From contig NZ_KV917376.1 of assembly GCF_002019695.1 (NCBI RefSeq), positions 1,753,047-1,817,046 on the forward strand: DNA of 64,000 nt, written 5' to 3'. This stretch comes from Evansella clarkii. GTDB taxonomy: Bacteria; Bacillota; Bacilli; Bacillales; Salisediminibacteriaceae. The position numbers and the translations under genes were made by a program. Of this stretch, positions 7,822-16,153 are shown in pieces. The notes beneath the pieces were generated by a model that saw only the letters and a program-made list of their open reading frames with translations, ran no database searches and was not told the DNA's origin. How positions within the stretch are numbered: position 1 is the stretch's first letter; each line of letters opens with the position of its first letter.

Positions 7822-7955
7822 GTAGATAAGGATTCGTGGAATTGCGAGACCCAGGGGAGGATTCGTACGAATTCGAGGGCGGATCGCACGAGTTATGAGG
7901 TGATTCGCACAACTTCGGGAGCAAACCGCACAGGTTTAGATTAATTGCGCAGTTC
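7822..7955 (-). repeat. 21-bp periodic TGCGAA array, minus orientation (C4)
   Basis: Read on the minus strand, cores TGCGCA, TGCGGT, TGCGAA, TGCGAT, TACGAA and CGCAAT follow one another at exactly 21 bp. The spacers share little sequence. It lies between hpaE and hpaB. The same core and period occur at 10569, 29995 and 58322. Confidence 0.75.
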
Positions 7956-7975
7956 AAATTAAAGGAGGGAACTAT

Positions 7976-9451
7976 ATGCCAGCTAAAACAGGCAAGGAGT
8001 ATATTGAACGGTTAAAGAAGGCGAAAAATAATGTTTACGTCCACGGGGAAAAAGTAGAAGATGTTACGGAGCACCCGGCTTTCAAAGGTGTTGTAAAATC
8101 AATGGCACGCCTTTATGATCTCCAGTATGAAAAGCCGGAAAAAATGCTTTACACTTCCCCATCCAGCGGTGAAAAAGTAGGGATGACTTTTCTGCAGCCG
8201 AAAACTATTGAGGATCTGATCAGAAGGAGAGAAGCAATTCAGGAATGGGCGCTTACATCCGGCGGAATGATGGGGCGGTCCCCTGATTACCTTAACTCGG
8301 AAGTTATGGCTATGGGGATTTCCAACGGACTTTTCGCTGAGGCCGACCAGATGTTTGCGGACAATGCGGCAAATTATTACGAGTTTGCAAGAGAAAATGA
8401 CATCAGTCTCACTCATACGCTGATCCATCCGCAGGTTAACCGTGCAAAAGCACAGTATGAGCAGAAGGACGCTAATGTAGCGCTTCACCTTGTGGAAAAG
8501 AATGCTGACGGCATTATCGTAGATGGTATTCGCCTGCTTGCAACACAGGGAGGCATTACAGACGAAATTCTTGTCTTCCCGTCGACGGTTAAGAAGGCGG
8601 GCGAACTGGACGATCCGTATTCCCTTGCTTTTGCTATTCCTAATAATACGCCTGGCCTGAAGTATATCAGCCGTGAATCCTTTGACTACGGCAAAAATGA
8701 ATGGGATCACCCTCTGTCTTCCCGGTTTGAGGAGGGAGATGCAATTGTTTCTTTTGAAAACGTTTTCGTGCCTTGGGAGAGAGTCTTTGTATGCGGCAAC
8801 TCTTCAATCTGTAACAGAACTTTCCGTGAGACAAACGCAGTTGTCCATATGTCTCACCAGGTCGTTTCAAAAAATGTAGTGAAAACGGAGTTCCTTCTGG
8901 GTACTGCTCTTTCGATTATGGACGCCATCGGAATCGATCAGTTCCAGCACGTGAAAGATAAAGGAACAGAAATTATGCTTACTCTTGAAGCGATGAAATC
9001 CCATCTGTATAAAGCAGAGCATAATGCGAAATTAGACAAGTACGGAACGATGACACCTGATTACTCCGCACTTGATGCAGCGAGAAACTGGTACCCGCGT
9101 ATTTATCCTAAACTGGTGGAAATTATCAGAGTACTTGGCGCATCGGGCTTAATGGGAATTCCAACACAGGCGGATTTTGAAAATGATGAAATCGGCCATC
9201 TGATCCACCGTGGACTTCAGGGCAAGAATATTGAAGGCTATGAAAGAGTACAGCTGTTCAGGCTTGCCTGGGATATGACAATGAGTGCCTTCGGAAGCCG
9301 GCAGATGCACTATGAATATTACTTCTTCGGTGACCCGGTTCGCATGGGTATGACATACTTTGATAACTATGAAAAAGATATGTATAAAGAAAGAATTGCA
9401 AGTTTCCTGAAAAATACGAGCGTGCCAAAGCCTAAGGCGACAGAAGTATAG
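7976..9451 (+). CDS. hpaB: 4-hydroxyphenylacetate 3-monooxygenase, oxygenase component
   Basis: 491 residues; family members are about 480-520. The N-terminus MPAKTGKEYIERLKKAKNNVYVHGEKVED and the later GRSPDYLNSEVMAM and LTHTLIHPQVNRAK segments are hallmarks of the FADH2-dependent HpaB/phenol hydroxylase family, which has an acyl-CoA-dehydrogenase-like fold. It hydroxylates 4-hydroxyphenylacetate to homoprotocatechuate using reduced FAD supplied by a separate reductase (HpaC). No hpaC is present nearby, so the reductase must be encoded elsewhere. Strong AAAGGAGGG ribosome binding site. hpaD follows 14 bp downstream. A related phenolic substrate cannot be excluded. Confidence 0.92.
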   Translation: MPAKTGKEYIERLKKAKNNVYVHGEKVEDVTEHPAFKGVVKSMARLYDLQYEKPEKMLYTSPSSGEKVGMTFLQPKTIEDLIRRREAIQEWALTSGGMMGRSPDYLNSEVMAMGISNGLFAEADQMFADNAANYYEFARENDISLTHTLIHPQVNRAKAQYEQKDANVALHLVEKNADGIIVDGIRLLATQGGITDEILVFPSTVKKAGELDDPYSLAFAIPNNTPGLKYISRESFDYGKNEWDHPLSSRFEEGDAIVSFENVFVPWERVFVCGNSSICNRTFRETNAVVHMSHQVVSKNVVKTEFLLGTALSIMDAIGIDQFQHVKDKGTEIMLTLEAMKSHLYKAEHNAKLDKYGTMTPDYSALDAARNWYPRIYPKLVEIIRVLGASGLMGIPTQADFENDEIGHLIHRGLQGKNIEGYERVQLFRLAWDMTMSAFGSRQMHYEYYFFGDPVRMGMTYFDNYEKDMYKERIASFLKNTSVPKPKATEV

Positions 9452-9465
9452 AGGGGGAAAAATAA

Positions 9466-10449
9466 ATGGACTTTAATATTCTTCGTACCGCAAGAGCAGT
9501 TCTTAATGTTACTGATCTGGAAGCTTCAAAGAAGTTTTACGTAGACGCGCTTGGTTTTATTGAAACAGAAACTGTGGGGAACAGGATTTATCTCAGGGGG
9601 CTGGAAGAACATACGCACCACAGCCTCGTTCTTCAGAAAGCAGAGACTCCAAGTGTGGAAGTAATCAGCTATAAAGTGTATGCAGAAGATCAGCTGCAGG
9701 CACTTGCAAAGCTTTTTGCTGAAAAAGGACTGGACGTTACCTGGGTGGAAGATGGAGAGCAACATGCAGTTGGCCGAAGCCTTCGGGTCCAGGATGTATC
9801 CGGATTACCGGTTGAATTTTTCGCTAAGATGGAGACGGTTGAACGGATGCTCCAGCGGTATGATCTCTATAAGGGAGCGAAAGTACAGCGAATTGACCAC
9901 TTTAACTGCATGGTTCAGGACGTGCAGAAAGCCTATGATTTTTACATTGAAGAACTTGGGTTTGCCTGTTCTGAGTACACAGCGACGGAGAAGGATGAAA
10001 TCTGGGCGGCCTGGCTGCACAGGAAGCCAAGTGTCCATGATGTTGCATTCATGAATGGCAAAGGGCCGCGCCTGCACCATATTGGCTTCTGGCTGAGCGA
10101 TCCAATGAGCCTGATTAATGCCTGCGACGTCCTGGCGTCTATGGGCTACACGAAGAATATTGAGCGTGGTCCTGGCCGGCATGGTTTGTCAAATGCATTC
10201 TTCCTTTATCTGCGGGATCCTGATGGTCACCGGATTGAGCTTTATAATGGAGACTATTTAACAAGTGATCCTGACTTCAAACCGATTAAATGGGATATTA
10301 ATGACTCAAGGAGACAGACGTTCTGGGGGCACGAAGCACCAGACAGCTGGTTTAACGAAGCTTCTGAGGTGCTGAATATACTTTCCGGTGAACCAGTTGC
10401 ACTGGCGGATGGTAAATTGAAACAGCGAAAGCCGACTTTTGTAATCTAG
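9466..10449 (+). CDS. hpaD: 3,4-dihydroxyphenylacetate 2,3-dioxygenase
   Basis: 327-residue type I extradiol dioxygenase made of two VOC modules (about residues 5-125 and 140-265). The probable metal ligands are His145 (RIDHFN), one of His204/His205 (PRLHHIGFW) and Glu258 (GHRIELYNGDY), matching the 2-His-1-Glu facial triad of homoprotocatechuate dioxygenases. It opens the ring of homoprotocatechuate to the semialdehyde used by HpaE. Tightly linked to hpaB (14 bp, ribosome binding site GAGGGGGAAA). Confidence 0.93.
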   Translation: MDFNILRTARAVLNVTDLEASKKFYVDALGFIETETVGNRIYLRGLEEHTHHSLVLQKAETPSVEVISYKVYAEDQLQALAKLFAEKGLDVTWVEDGEQHAVGRSLRVQDVSGLPVEFFAKMETVERMLQRYDLYKGAKVQRIDHFNCMVQDVQKAYDFYIEELGFACSEYTATEKDEIWAAWLHRKPSVHDVAFMNGKGPRLHHIGFWLSDPMSLINACDVLASMGYTKNIERGPGRHGLSNAFFLYLRDPDGHRIELYNGDYLTSDPDFKPIKWDINDSRRQTFWGHEAPDSWFNEASEVLNILSGEPVALADGKLKQRKPTFVI

Positions 10450-10464
10450 TAAGCGAGTAAACAG

Positions 10465-10510
10465 GCTGCGGTTCCGGCAATTGGGGATGCTGGCCGCAGC
10501 TTTGTTTTTC
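10465..10510 (+). terminator. rho-independent terminator after hpaD
   Basis: GCTGCGG (10465-10471) pairs with CCGCAGC (10494-10500), and CCGGCA/TGCTGG extends the stem. A TTTGTTTTT run follows. It ends the core hpa transcript before the RibF-like gene. Confidence 0.75.
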
Positions 10511-10568
10511 TGAGGAGTGTGAAAAACGGCGGGAGGATGCAGTTTTTATTTGTATTTTGGATCCTATC

Positions 10569-10660
10569 TGCGAAATCAGCGGATTAACCTGCGAAGTACG
10601 GGGCTCATCATGCGAAATCAGCTGGTCAACTTGCGAAATCACTCACCCAATTTGCGAAGC
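10569..10660 (+). repeat. 21-bp periodic TGCGAA array (C1)
   Basis: TGCGAA occurs at 10569, 10590, 10611, 10632 and 10653: five perfect cores at exactly 21-bp steps. Spacers are diverged. The array sits between the hpaD terminator and the RibF-like gene. Confidence 0.85.
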
Positions 10661-10736
10661 TGGATTCTATTCGTCTTCAAAACTTTAATTGATAAACCGT
10701 TAGATTGAAATAATTTTACGGACCGGGGGCAATAAC

Positions 10737-11639
10737 ATGAAAACAGTAAACTTAAGCTATTCTCCAGCTGATGAAAACTTAGATTGTAATCCGGAGCCAT
10801 GTGTAATGGCGCTGGGTTTCTTTGACGGAATCCACCGTGGCCACCGAAAGATAATCGAAACAGCAGGAAAGATTGCCAGGGAGAAAAACCTGAAGCTTGC
10901 TGTCATGACTTTTTCGCCGCACCCGAGCCAGGTAATACCGGGAAATAAAAAGATCGTTAACTACTTGACCCCGCTCCCTGCCAAAGAAAAATTATTCCGG
11001 GACTTAGGAGTAGAGATACTTTACATAGTTAATTTTAATAAAGATTTCTCGCGGCTTTCTCACGATGGATTCACTAAGCTGTTTTTAGAGGGGTTAAAAT
11101 GCAGGCACGCTGTGGCGGGCTTTGACTTTCAGTTTGGCTTTAAGGGACTGGGGAATATGGAATGGCTAACTTCTGCGGGGAAAAATAAGTTCGCCGTCAC
11201 AACAGTAACAAAGCTGACGGAACGGGATATAAAAATAAGTTCCACTCATATAAGACATCTCCTGGACTCAGGAAAAGTCGACTCGATACCTGCTTTTTTA
11301 GGGAGGCAATATGAGACATCAGGAATCATAGTCAAAAAAGCCTTCAAAGGTGCAAAAGGCAAATGTAGATTAGTAAGTATTGAAGCCGCAGAAGAATGCT
11401 ACCTGCCAGCAGACGGTTATTACCTTACTGAAATAAACGACGGTAAAAGGCTGTACAAAGGGATTTGTAATACATCAGGGGGGAATGTATTAGAAATACT
11501 CCTTTTTGAGTTTGCCCGGTTCGAAGCTGAAGAGGTAACTGTCAAATGGCTTGAAAAACAGACCGGCAGTTATTCAGAACAGGTAAAACAGGACCTGCAT
11601 GATTATAAGGCGAAGCGAGAGGCGACACGAGTAATATAA
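10737..11639 (+). CDS. RibF-like FAD synthetase / riboflavin kinase family protein
   Basis: 300 residues. VMALGFFDGIHRGHRKII is the nucleotidyltransferase phosphate-binding region (G-F-F-D-G-x-H-x-G-H) of prokaryotic FAD synthetases; KISSTHIRHLLDSGKVDS matches the SSTxIR motif of the adenylyltransferase domain. The C-terminal part (about residue 190 on) corresponds to the riboflavin-kinase barrel but looks diverged. Bacilli usually carry a housekeeping ribF in the rpsO-truB region, so this is probably a second copy. Its position beside the FAD-dependent hpaB suggests it boosts FAD supply; that link is inference. It has its own leader and terminator. Confidence 0.82.
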   Translation: MKTVNLSYSPADENLDCNPEPCVMALGFFDGIHRGHRKIIETAGKIAREKNLKLAVMTFSPHPSQVIPGNKKIVNYLTPLPAKEKLFRDLGVEILYIVNFNKDFSRLSHDGFTKLFLEGLKCRHAVAGFDFQFGFKGLGNMEWLTSAGKNKFAVTTVTKLTERDIKISSTHIRHLLDSGKVDSIPAFLGRQYETSGIIVKKAFKGAKGKCRLVSIEAAEECYLPADGYYLTEINDGKRLYKGICNTSGGNVLEILLFEFARFEAEEVTVKWLEKQTGSYSEQVKQDLHDYKAKREATRVI

Positions 11640-11655
11640 CAAGATAAAGGGTATA

Positions 11656-11689
11656 AAAAAGTACGGGTCCGCAGGGATTCGTGCTTTTT
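11656..11689 (+). terminator. terminator after the RibF-like gene
   Basis: AAAAAGTACG (11656-11665) pairs with CGTGCTTTTT (11680-11689), 10 bp with one G-U pair; the 3' arm supplies the U-run. Confidence 0.65.
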
Positions 11690-11740
11690 AGTGTTTCATT
11701 ATTTTTACAATAATTTATAACTGATACTCTATTTCCATAG

Positions 11741-12042
11741 TTGTTGATTTTTGCTCCTGCGATTACTCGTCGCAGGTAAATAACGCTACAGTACGCTCGC
11801 GTGCCGCGGGCATTGCTTCAAAGAGCGTTACTTCACCGAAAACGCGTCGATTTGTTTCGACGGATATTCTGCGAAAGCCTAAGCTGGCAGAGGAAGAAAC
11901 AGCTACCGTATGTAGAGACTTCTGTCTCTTCCTCTTAGAGCATCGCTTCGAAGCTGCATGTCGAGACAACTCGCAGTATTTCATGATGCTTTGCTCGTTG
12001 CTATTCCCGCAGGCGTCTTGCAACTTTCGCGTAAATCAACAA
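11741..12042 (+). repeat. MITE-like family B, long copy (B1)
   Basis: About 302 bp bounded by TTGTTGATTT and AAATCAACAA, a perfect 10-bp terminal inverted repeat. Inside are CTCGCGTGCCGCGGGCATTGC near the left end and GCTATTCCCGCAGGCGTCTT near the right end, shared with the other B copies. Its open frames have no protein-like features. The rest of the 600-bp gap between the RibF-like gene and gdh shows nothing recognisable. Confidence 0.75.
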
Positions 12043-12241
12043 TATATACAAAAATCAACATCAGCTCTTAACTAGCTTTTATTAAAGTCCACTTAGATGA
12101 CAGAAGACTATGGAAAATCTATACTTGAGACAGACAAACTGATTTTTTAGAAACCAGAACTAGTGAAAACATTAAGTAAACCAACGAGCGTGGAAAAATT
12201 AACGCGCCAGGAGTTAAAGCAATTGCTGTAAAAAGGAGATG

Positions 12242-13651
12242 ATGAAAATTAACAGGGAAGAGACGAGCGGTTTAATTGAAAGTGTTATGGACGATCTGGC
12301 TGAAAAGAAAGGGTTTCTTTCAATTACAGATGAAGCTGAACTGAGAAAAGTTTGCCGATCAGCAAAGGAAATTCTGAAAACCACGGATAAAATAATTAAA
12401 AGCTATATTCGCGTCTCGACGGATAAAGAAGGAATAGTAAGAATTCCCGCTTACAGAATACAGCACAATAATATCAGCGGTTTTTATAAGGGCGGCATTC
12501 GTTTCAGCGAGCATGTTAATGAATCAGAGGTGGAGAACTTAGCAATACTTATGACGTTGAAAAATGCTCTCCATCAGCTTCCTTACGGCGGGGCAAAAGG
12601 CGGGGTGCACGTAAATCCCCGAAAGGTGACGGAGAGGGAGCTTAATCTGATCAGCAAGAAATATGTACAGAGATTTAAGCCTGATATTGGACCGGACCAC
12701 GATATACCGGCTCCGGACCTTGGTACGAATGAAAAGATTATCGACTGGATGGTAGGGGAATATAAAACAATCCACCCTGGAGAACCTTACTTAGGTTCTT
12801 TTACCGGAAAAAGTGTCGAGAACGGTGGTGCTAAAGGCAGGAGGGAAGCAACGGGGATTGGCACGTTCCTGAGCTATTCCTGGTTGATGAATGAATGGTA
12901 CAAGAGTTTTTCAGATGGAGCCGGGGAGAACCTTGCCCGGAATAAACAATGGGAAACTATTCAGAGGCTCCATGAAAAAGCTTCAAATAAAATAGATATT
13001 AATGTAGCAGTTCAGGGGTTTGGAAACGTGGGCAGTGTTGCAGCTCTTGAGGCGTATAATTACACGAATCTAAGGCATAAAATTGTCGCGGTCTCTGACC
13101 AGCATGCAACACTGTATAGTAGCGATGGCCTTGATATTGAAACGCTGGATCAGTATGCTAAAATACATTTCAGCCTGCCGAAAACACAGGAAGAAGCGGA
13201 CAAACTGAACCTGGGAGCAGAAGTGCTGCCTCCGGAAAGTGTACTTACTTGTGATTCTGATGTACTTATTCTGGCAGCGATAGAAGATCAGGTACGTAAA
13301 GACAATATGAAAGAGATAAAAGCTGATATACTTGTGGAAGGTGCAAATGCTCCCGTCTCCCTTGAGGCAGATGAACATTTTGAGAATGTGGGGAAGGTAG
13401 TCATTCCTGATATTCTCGCCAACGCAGGGGGAGTGATTGTTTCTTATCTCGAATGGAAACAGAGCAGAGTGAAAGAAATGTATACGCGGGATGAGATCAT
13501 CGGGGAAATGTCCAGACAGATGAAAATGACATTTGACCGTGTATATGATGCATACTTTACTTCAGACAGTGATACGATGCGTTACCGTTGTTTTATGCTG
13601 GCGCTGGAACGCCTTACTTCGCTTCTGTATAAACAGGGGAAGCTGTTTTAG
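12242..13651 (+). CDS. gdhA: glutamate dehydrogenase (Glu/Leu/Phe/Val dehydrogenase family)
   Basis: 469 residues. FYKGGIRFSEHVNESEVENLA, LPYGGAKGGV (substrate and catalytic Lys region), DIPAPDLGTNE and the Rossmann entry VAVQGFGNVGS identify the family. It interconverts glutamate and 2-oxoglutarate plus ammonia. At about 470 residues it exceeds the common 420-430 of bacillary RocG/GudB; the extra sequence includes a polar insert around GENLARNKQWETIQRLHEKA before the Rossmann fold. Two ATGs overlap the AAAAGGAGATGATG region. I chose 12242 because an ATG at 12239 would sit almost on the ribosome binding site. A leucine-type dehydrogenase is less likely given the motifs. Confidence 0.85.
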   Translation: MKINREETSGLIESVMDDLAEKKGFLSITDEAELRKVCRSAKEILKTTDKIIKSYIRVSTDKEGIVRIPAYRIQHNNISGFYKGGIRFSEHVNESEVENLAILMTLKNALHQLPYGGAKGGVHVNPRKVTERELNLISKKYVQRFKPDIGPDHDIPAPDLGTNEKIIDWMVGEYKTIHPGEPYLGSFTGKSVENGGAKGRREATGIGTFLSYSWLMNEWYKSFSDGAGENLARNKQWETIQRLHEKASNKIDINVAVQGFGNVGSVAALEAYNYTNLRHKIVAVSDQHATLYSSDGLDIETLDQYAKIHFSLPKTQEEADKLNLGAEVLPPESVLTCDSDVLILAAIEDQVRKDNMKEIKADILVEGANAPVSLEADEHFENVGKVVIPDILANAGGVIVSYLEWKQSRVKEMYTRDEIIGEMSRQMKMTFDRVYDAYFTSDSDTMRYRCFMLALERLTSLLYKQGKLF

Positions 13652-13687
13652 CCAGTGAGGGTTTCAAAACAATCGGGAAAATTAATT

Positions 13688-13715
13688 AAGCCATCTGCCG
13701 TCGAGCGGATGGCTT
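13688..13715 (+). terminator. terminator after gdhA
   Basis: AAGCCATC (13688-13695) pairs with GATGGCTT (13708-13715), followed by TCATA; a compact hairpin 35 bp after the stop codon. Confidence 0.6.
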
Positions 13716-13894
13716 TCATATATGGATGGAGGCTGGCCGCTGCATTTCACAGGACCTGTCTTATCGTCCTGCATAAATCCTGAAGAGGAATGGAAGCTTT
13801 TGTATGTCTTGCACATATACTGTACTATAAAAGGAGTAAGGCTGCTTGTCTTAAAAGTAAATTATAAGGTAAAAGAGAAAGACAGGGATTAATT

Positions 13895-15343
13895 ATGGAC
13901 ATTTTATCTGTGTTTGTATCATTAGTGTTTTTAGTAAATATTCTGTTTGCGGCAGTCTTGATTTTTATCGAACGGAAAGATGCCAGAACAACCTGGGCAT
14001 GGCTGATGATCTTGTTTTTTATCCCGATTCTCGGTTTTATCATCTATATGTTTCTCGGACAGAATCTCACAAGAAGAAGGTTATTTGACTGGGAAGGGAT
14101 AAAAAAGATAGGGATTGAGGACTTGATCCGACTGCAGATGAAACAAATAAAGGATGCTGATAACTTTTATGATGATCCTGCTGTGGATAAATACCGGGAT
14201 CTGATTTATATGCATCTTGTGAACAATGATGCGCTCCTGACAAACAATAACAGAGTGGAAATCCTCTTTGACGGGCGAAAAAAGTTTGAAACGCTTTTGA
14301 GAGACATCCGTAAAGCGAAGAGTTTTATTCATATGCAGTATTATATTTTCAGGGATGACAACCTTGGCCGGGAGATTATTAATGCACTTACAGAAAAAGC
14401 GAAACAGGGCGTTAAAGTCAGGATTTTATATGATGAGCTGGGTTCCAGGAAATTACGGCCAAGAAAGTTCAGGGAATTGACGAAGTTCGGGGGAGAAGTA
14501 GGTGTCTTCTTTCCTTCCAAGCTGGCTCTGATCAATTTGCGTCTTAATTACCGCAATCATCGTAAGCTTGTAAATATTGACGGCCAGGTAGGGTATATTG
14601 GCGGTTTTAATGTAGGAGACGAGTATCTTGGCCTGAAAAAGAAGTTTGGGTACTGGAGAGATACACATTTAAGGATTCAGGGACAGGCTGTTGACGCTAT
14701 TCAGACGAGGTTTATTCTGGACTGGAACCAGGCTTCCAAACAGTATCATATCGAATACGAAGAACGATATTTTCCGGAAAAGAAGCCAAGAGGGAATGCG
14801 GCAGTGCAAATTGTATCAAGCGGTCCGGACTCAGAATGGGAGCAGATTAAACACGGATATATAAAACTGATCCTGTCTGCCCGCAAGTCCATTTATATAC
14901 AGACTCCTTATTTCATACCAGACCAGAGTCTGCTGGATGCGCTCCGAATCGCAGCTTTATCCGGTAAAGATGTCCGGCTGATGATCCCGAATAAGCCAGA
15001 CCATCCGTTTATATACTGGGCTACTTTGTCCCATGTTGGAGAGCTGCTGAAGGCAGGAGCGAAAGTGTATATCTATGAAAAGGGATTTATGCATGCGAAA
15101 GCTATTGTTATTGACAGGGAAATTAACTCTGTAGGTACAGCGAATATTGATATACGAAGTTTTAACCTGAATTTTGAAGTAAATGCATTTATATATGACA
15201 CTCAATCATCTGAAAGGCTGGCACAGCTGTTTGAAAAAGATATGGAGGATTCCACGCATTTAACCCAGGAGCTGTATGACAAACGATCTAAATGGATCCG
15301 GTTTAAGGAGTCGATTTCCCGGCTGCTGTCACCAATTCTGTAA
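13895..15343 (+). CDS. cls: cardiolipin synthase
   Basis: 482 residues, the usual Cls length. Two N-terminal membrane segments (about residues 3-22 and 32-53) are separated by FIERKDARTTWAW, characteristic of Cls. Two phospholipase D active-site motifs follow: HRKLVNIDGQVGYIGGFN and HAKAIVIDREINSVGTAN (HxKxxxxD). It makes cardiolipin from two phosphatidylglycerols in the membrane. Monocistronic with its own terminator. Cardiolipin is often abundant in salt- or alkali-adapted bacilli, fitting the presumed lifestyle. Confidence 0.95.
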   Translation: MDILSVFVSLVFLVNILFAAVLIFIERKDARTTWAWLMILFFIPILGFIIYMFLGQNLTRRRLFDWEGIKKIGIEDLIRLQMKQIKDADNFYDDPAVDKYRDLIYMHLVNNDALLTNNNRVEILFDGRKKFETLLRDIRKAKSFIHMQYYIFRDDNLGREIINALTEKAKQGVKVRILYDELGSRKLRPRKFRELTKFGGEVGVFFPSKLALINLRLNYRNHRKLVNIDGQVGYIGGFNVGDEYLGLKKKFGYWRDTHLRIQGQAVDAIQTRFILDWNQASKQYHIEYEERYFPEKKPRGNAAVQIVSSGPDSEWEQIKHGYIKLILSARKSIYIQTPYFIPDQSLLDALRIAALSGKDVRLMIPNKPDHPFIYWATLSHVGELLKAGAKVYIYEKGFMHAKAIVIDREINSVGTANIDIRSFNLNFEVNAFIYDTQSSERLAQLFEKDMEDSTHLTQELYDKRSKWIRFKESISRLLSPIL

Positions 15344-15356
15344 TTACAATACGGGA

Positions 15357-15400
15357 GAGTTCCGCCAAAAAGCTTAGCTCTTGGCGGAACTCTTTTTTTT
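15357..15400 (+). terminator. strong terminator after cls
   Basis: GAGTTCCGCCAA (15357-15368) pairs perfectly with TTGGCGGAACTC (15381-15392), then eight T residues. Confidence 0.9.
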
Positions 15401-15401
15401 A

Positions 15402-15442
15402 TGGGGCAGACCCCTGAACGAAAAGTTCAGGGGTCTGCCCCA
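15402..15442. repeat. perfect 18-bp inverted repeat directly behind the cls terminator
   Basis: TGGGGCAGACCCCTGAAC, loop GAAAA, GTTCAGGGGTCTGCCCCA. It lacks a U-run and immediately follows a complete terminator. A shorter GGGGTCTGGCCCC element occurs at about 20042, hinting at a REP-like family. Confidence 0.7.
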
Positions 15443-15464
15443 TTGCTATCAAGTTAATAGAACT

Positions 15465-15690
15465 GGACAAAACATTCGTGCCCTCACTCGGAGCAAAACC
15501 AATACTCAAGTAAAGAAAGCGATTTTCGCTCCCGAATCAGTGAAGCATTGCCCGAGGCAAAGAAAACACTGCTAAATCGAACGAAGTGAAGATTAAGCAG
15601 ATGTTGCACTTGTACCCTTGCGGTGAAAGTGGCTTCCCAGAGCGAAAGCCAGCATTACGATAACCAAGATCCGTTAACTTGATGGCAATA
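15465..15690 (+). repeat. family B-related element (B5)
   Basis: GCATTGCCCGAGGCAAAGAA, AACACTGC, GAAGTGAAGATTAAGCAGATG and TTGCACTTG (about 15544-15613) match, inverted, the interior of the element at 47333-47541. It lies in the 810-bp gap between cls and the nuclease gene. The remainder of that gap (15691-16153) holds only the nuclease leader; nothing else recognised. Confidence 0.6.
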
Positions 15691-16153
15691 GGGACTGGTC
15701 CCGTGATTTTTGTCAACCTGTGACTTTTTGGCATAAATATTTCCTGTAGGGGTGTAAAGGTATTTTAACAGGGACTTATGGCCTGAGGGGAGGTTGGTGA
15801 CTGGACAATCAAGAGAGGGCTACTGGAAACATAGAATTGATAAGGAGCAGATAGAGAGACAGAACGTTATTAAATCGCCAACATAATCAGAGCAGTTATA
15901 TTTATATAAATTTTAAATGAATTTCCTTCCAGATAACAGTCCTTTTCAATCCCTACAAAAGTCATATGAAAATTATTCTGTTTAAGATTCAGAAAAGTGC
16001 GCATTTACTTCTTGCGGGAGCAGAACTATAATGTAAGTGCTTTCTGGCGGGACAGGCTTTACTCCGCCTCGGGCCAGTTTAAATTCCCATAACCTATACT
16101 GGAATGGTGGAAACGGGAATTTGAGCTGAAAACTTTTTACAGGAGGGAAATAA

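Noticed and set aside
10352-10642. Minus-strand frame with LISQV-type heptads over the hpaD end
   Set aside because: Same artefact of a 21-bp array; it overlaps hpaD and its terminator.
11763-12023. 86-codon minus-strand frame between the RibF-like gene and gdhA
   Set aside because: Entirely inside the family B repeat; Arg/Ser/Cys-rich and without family features.
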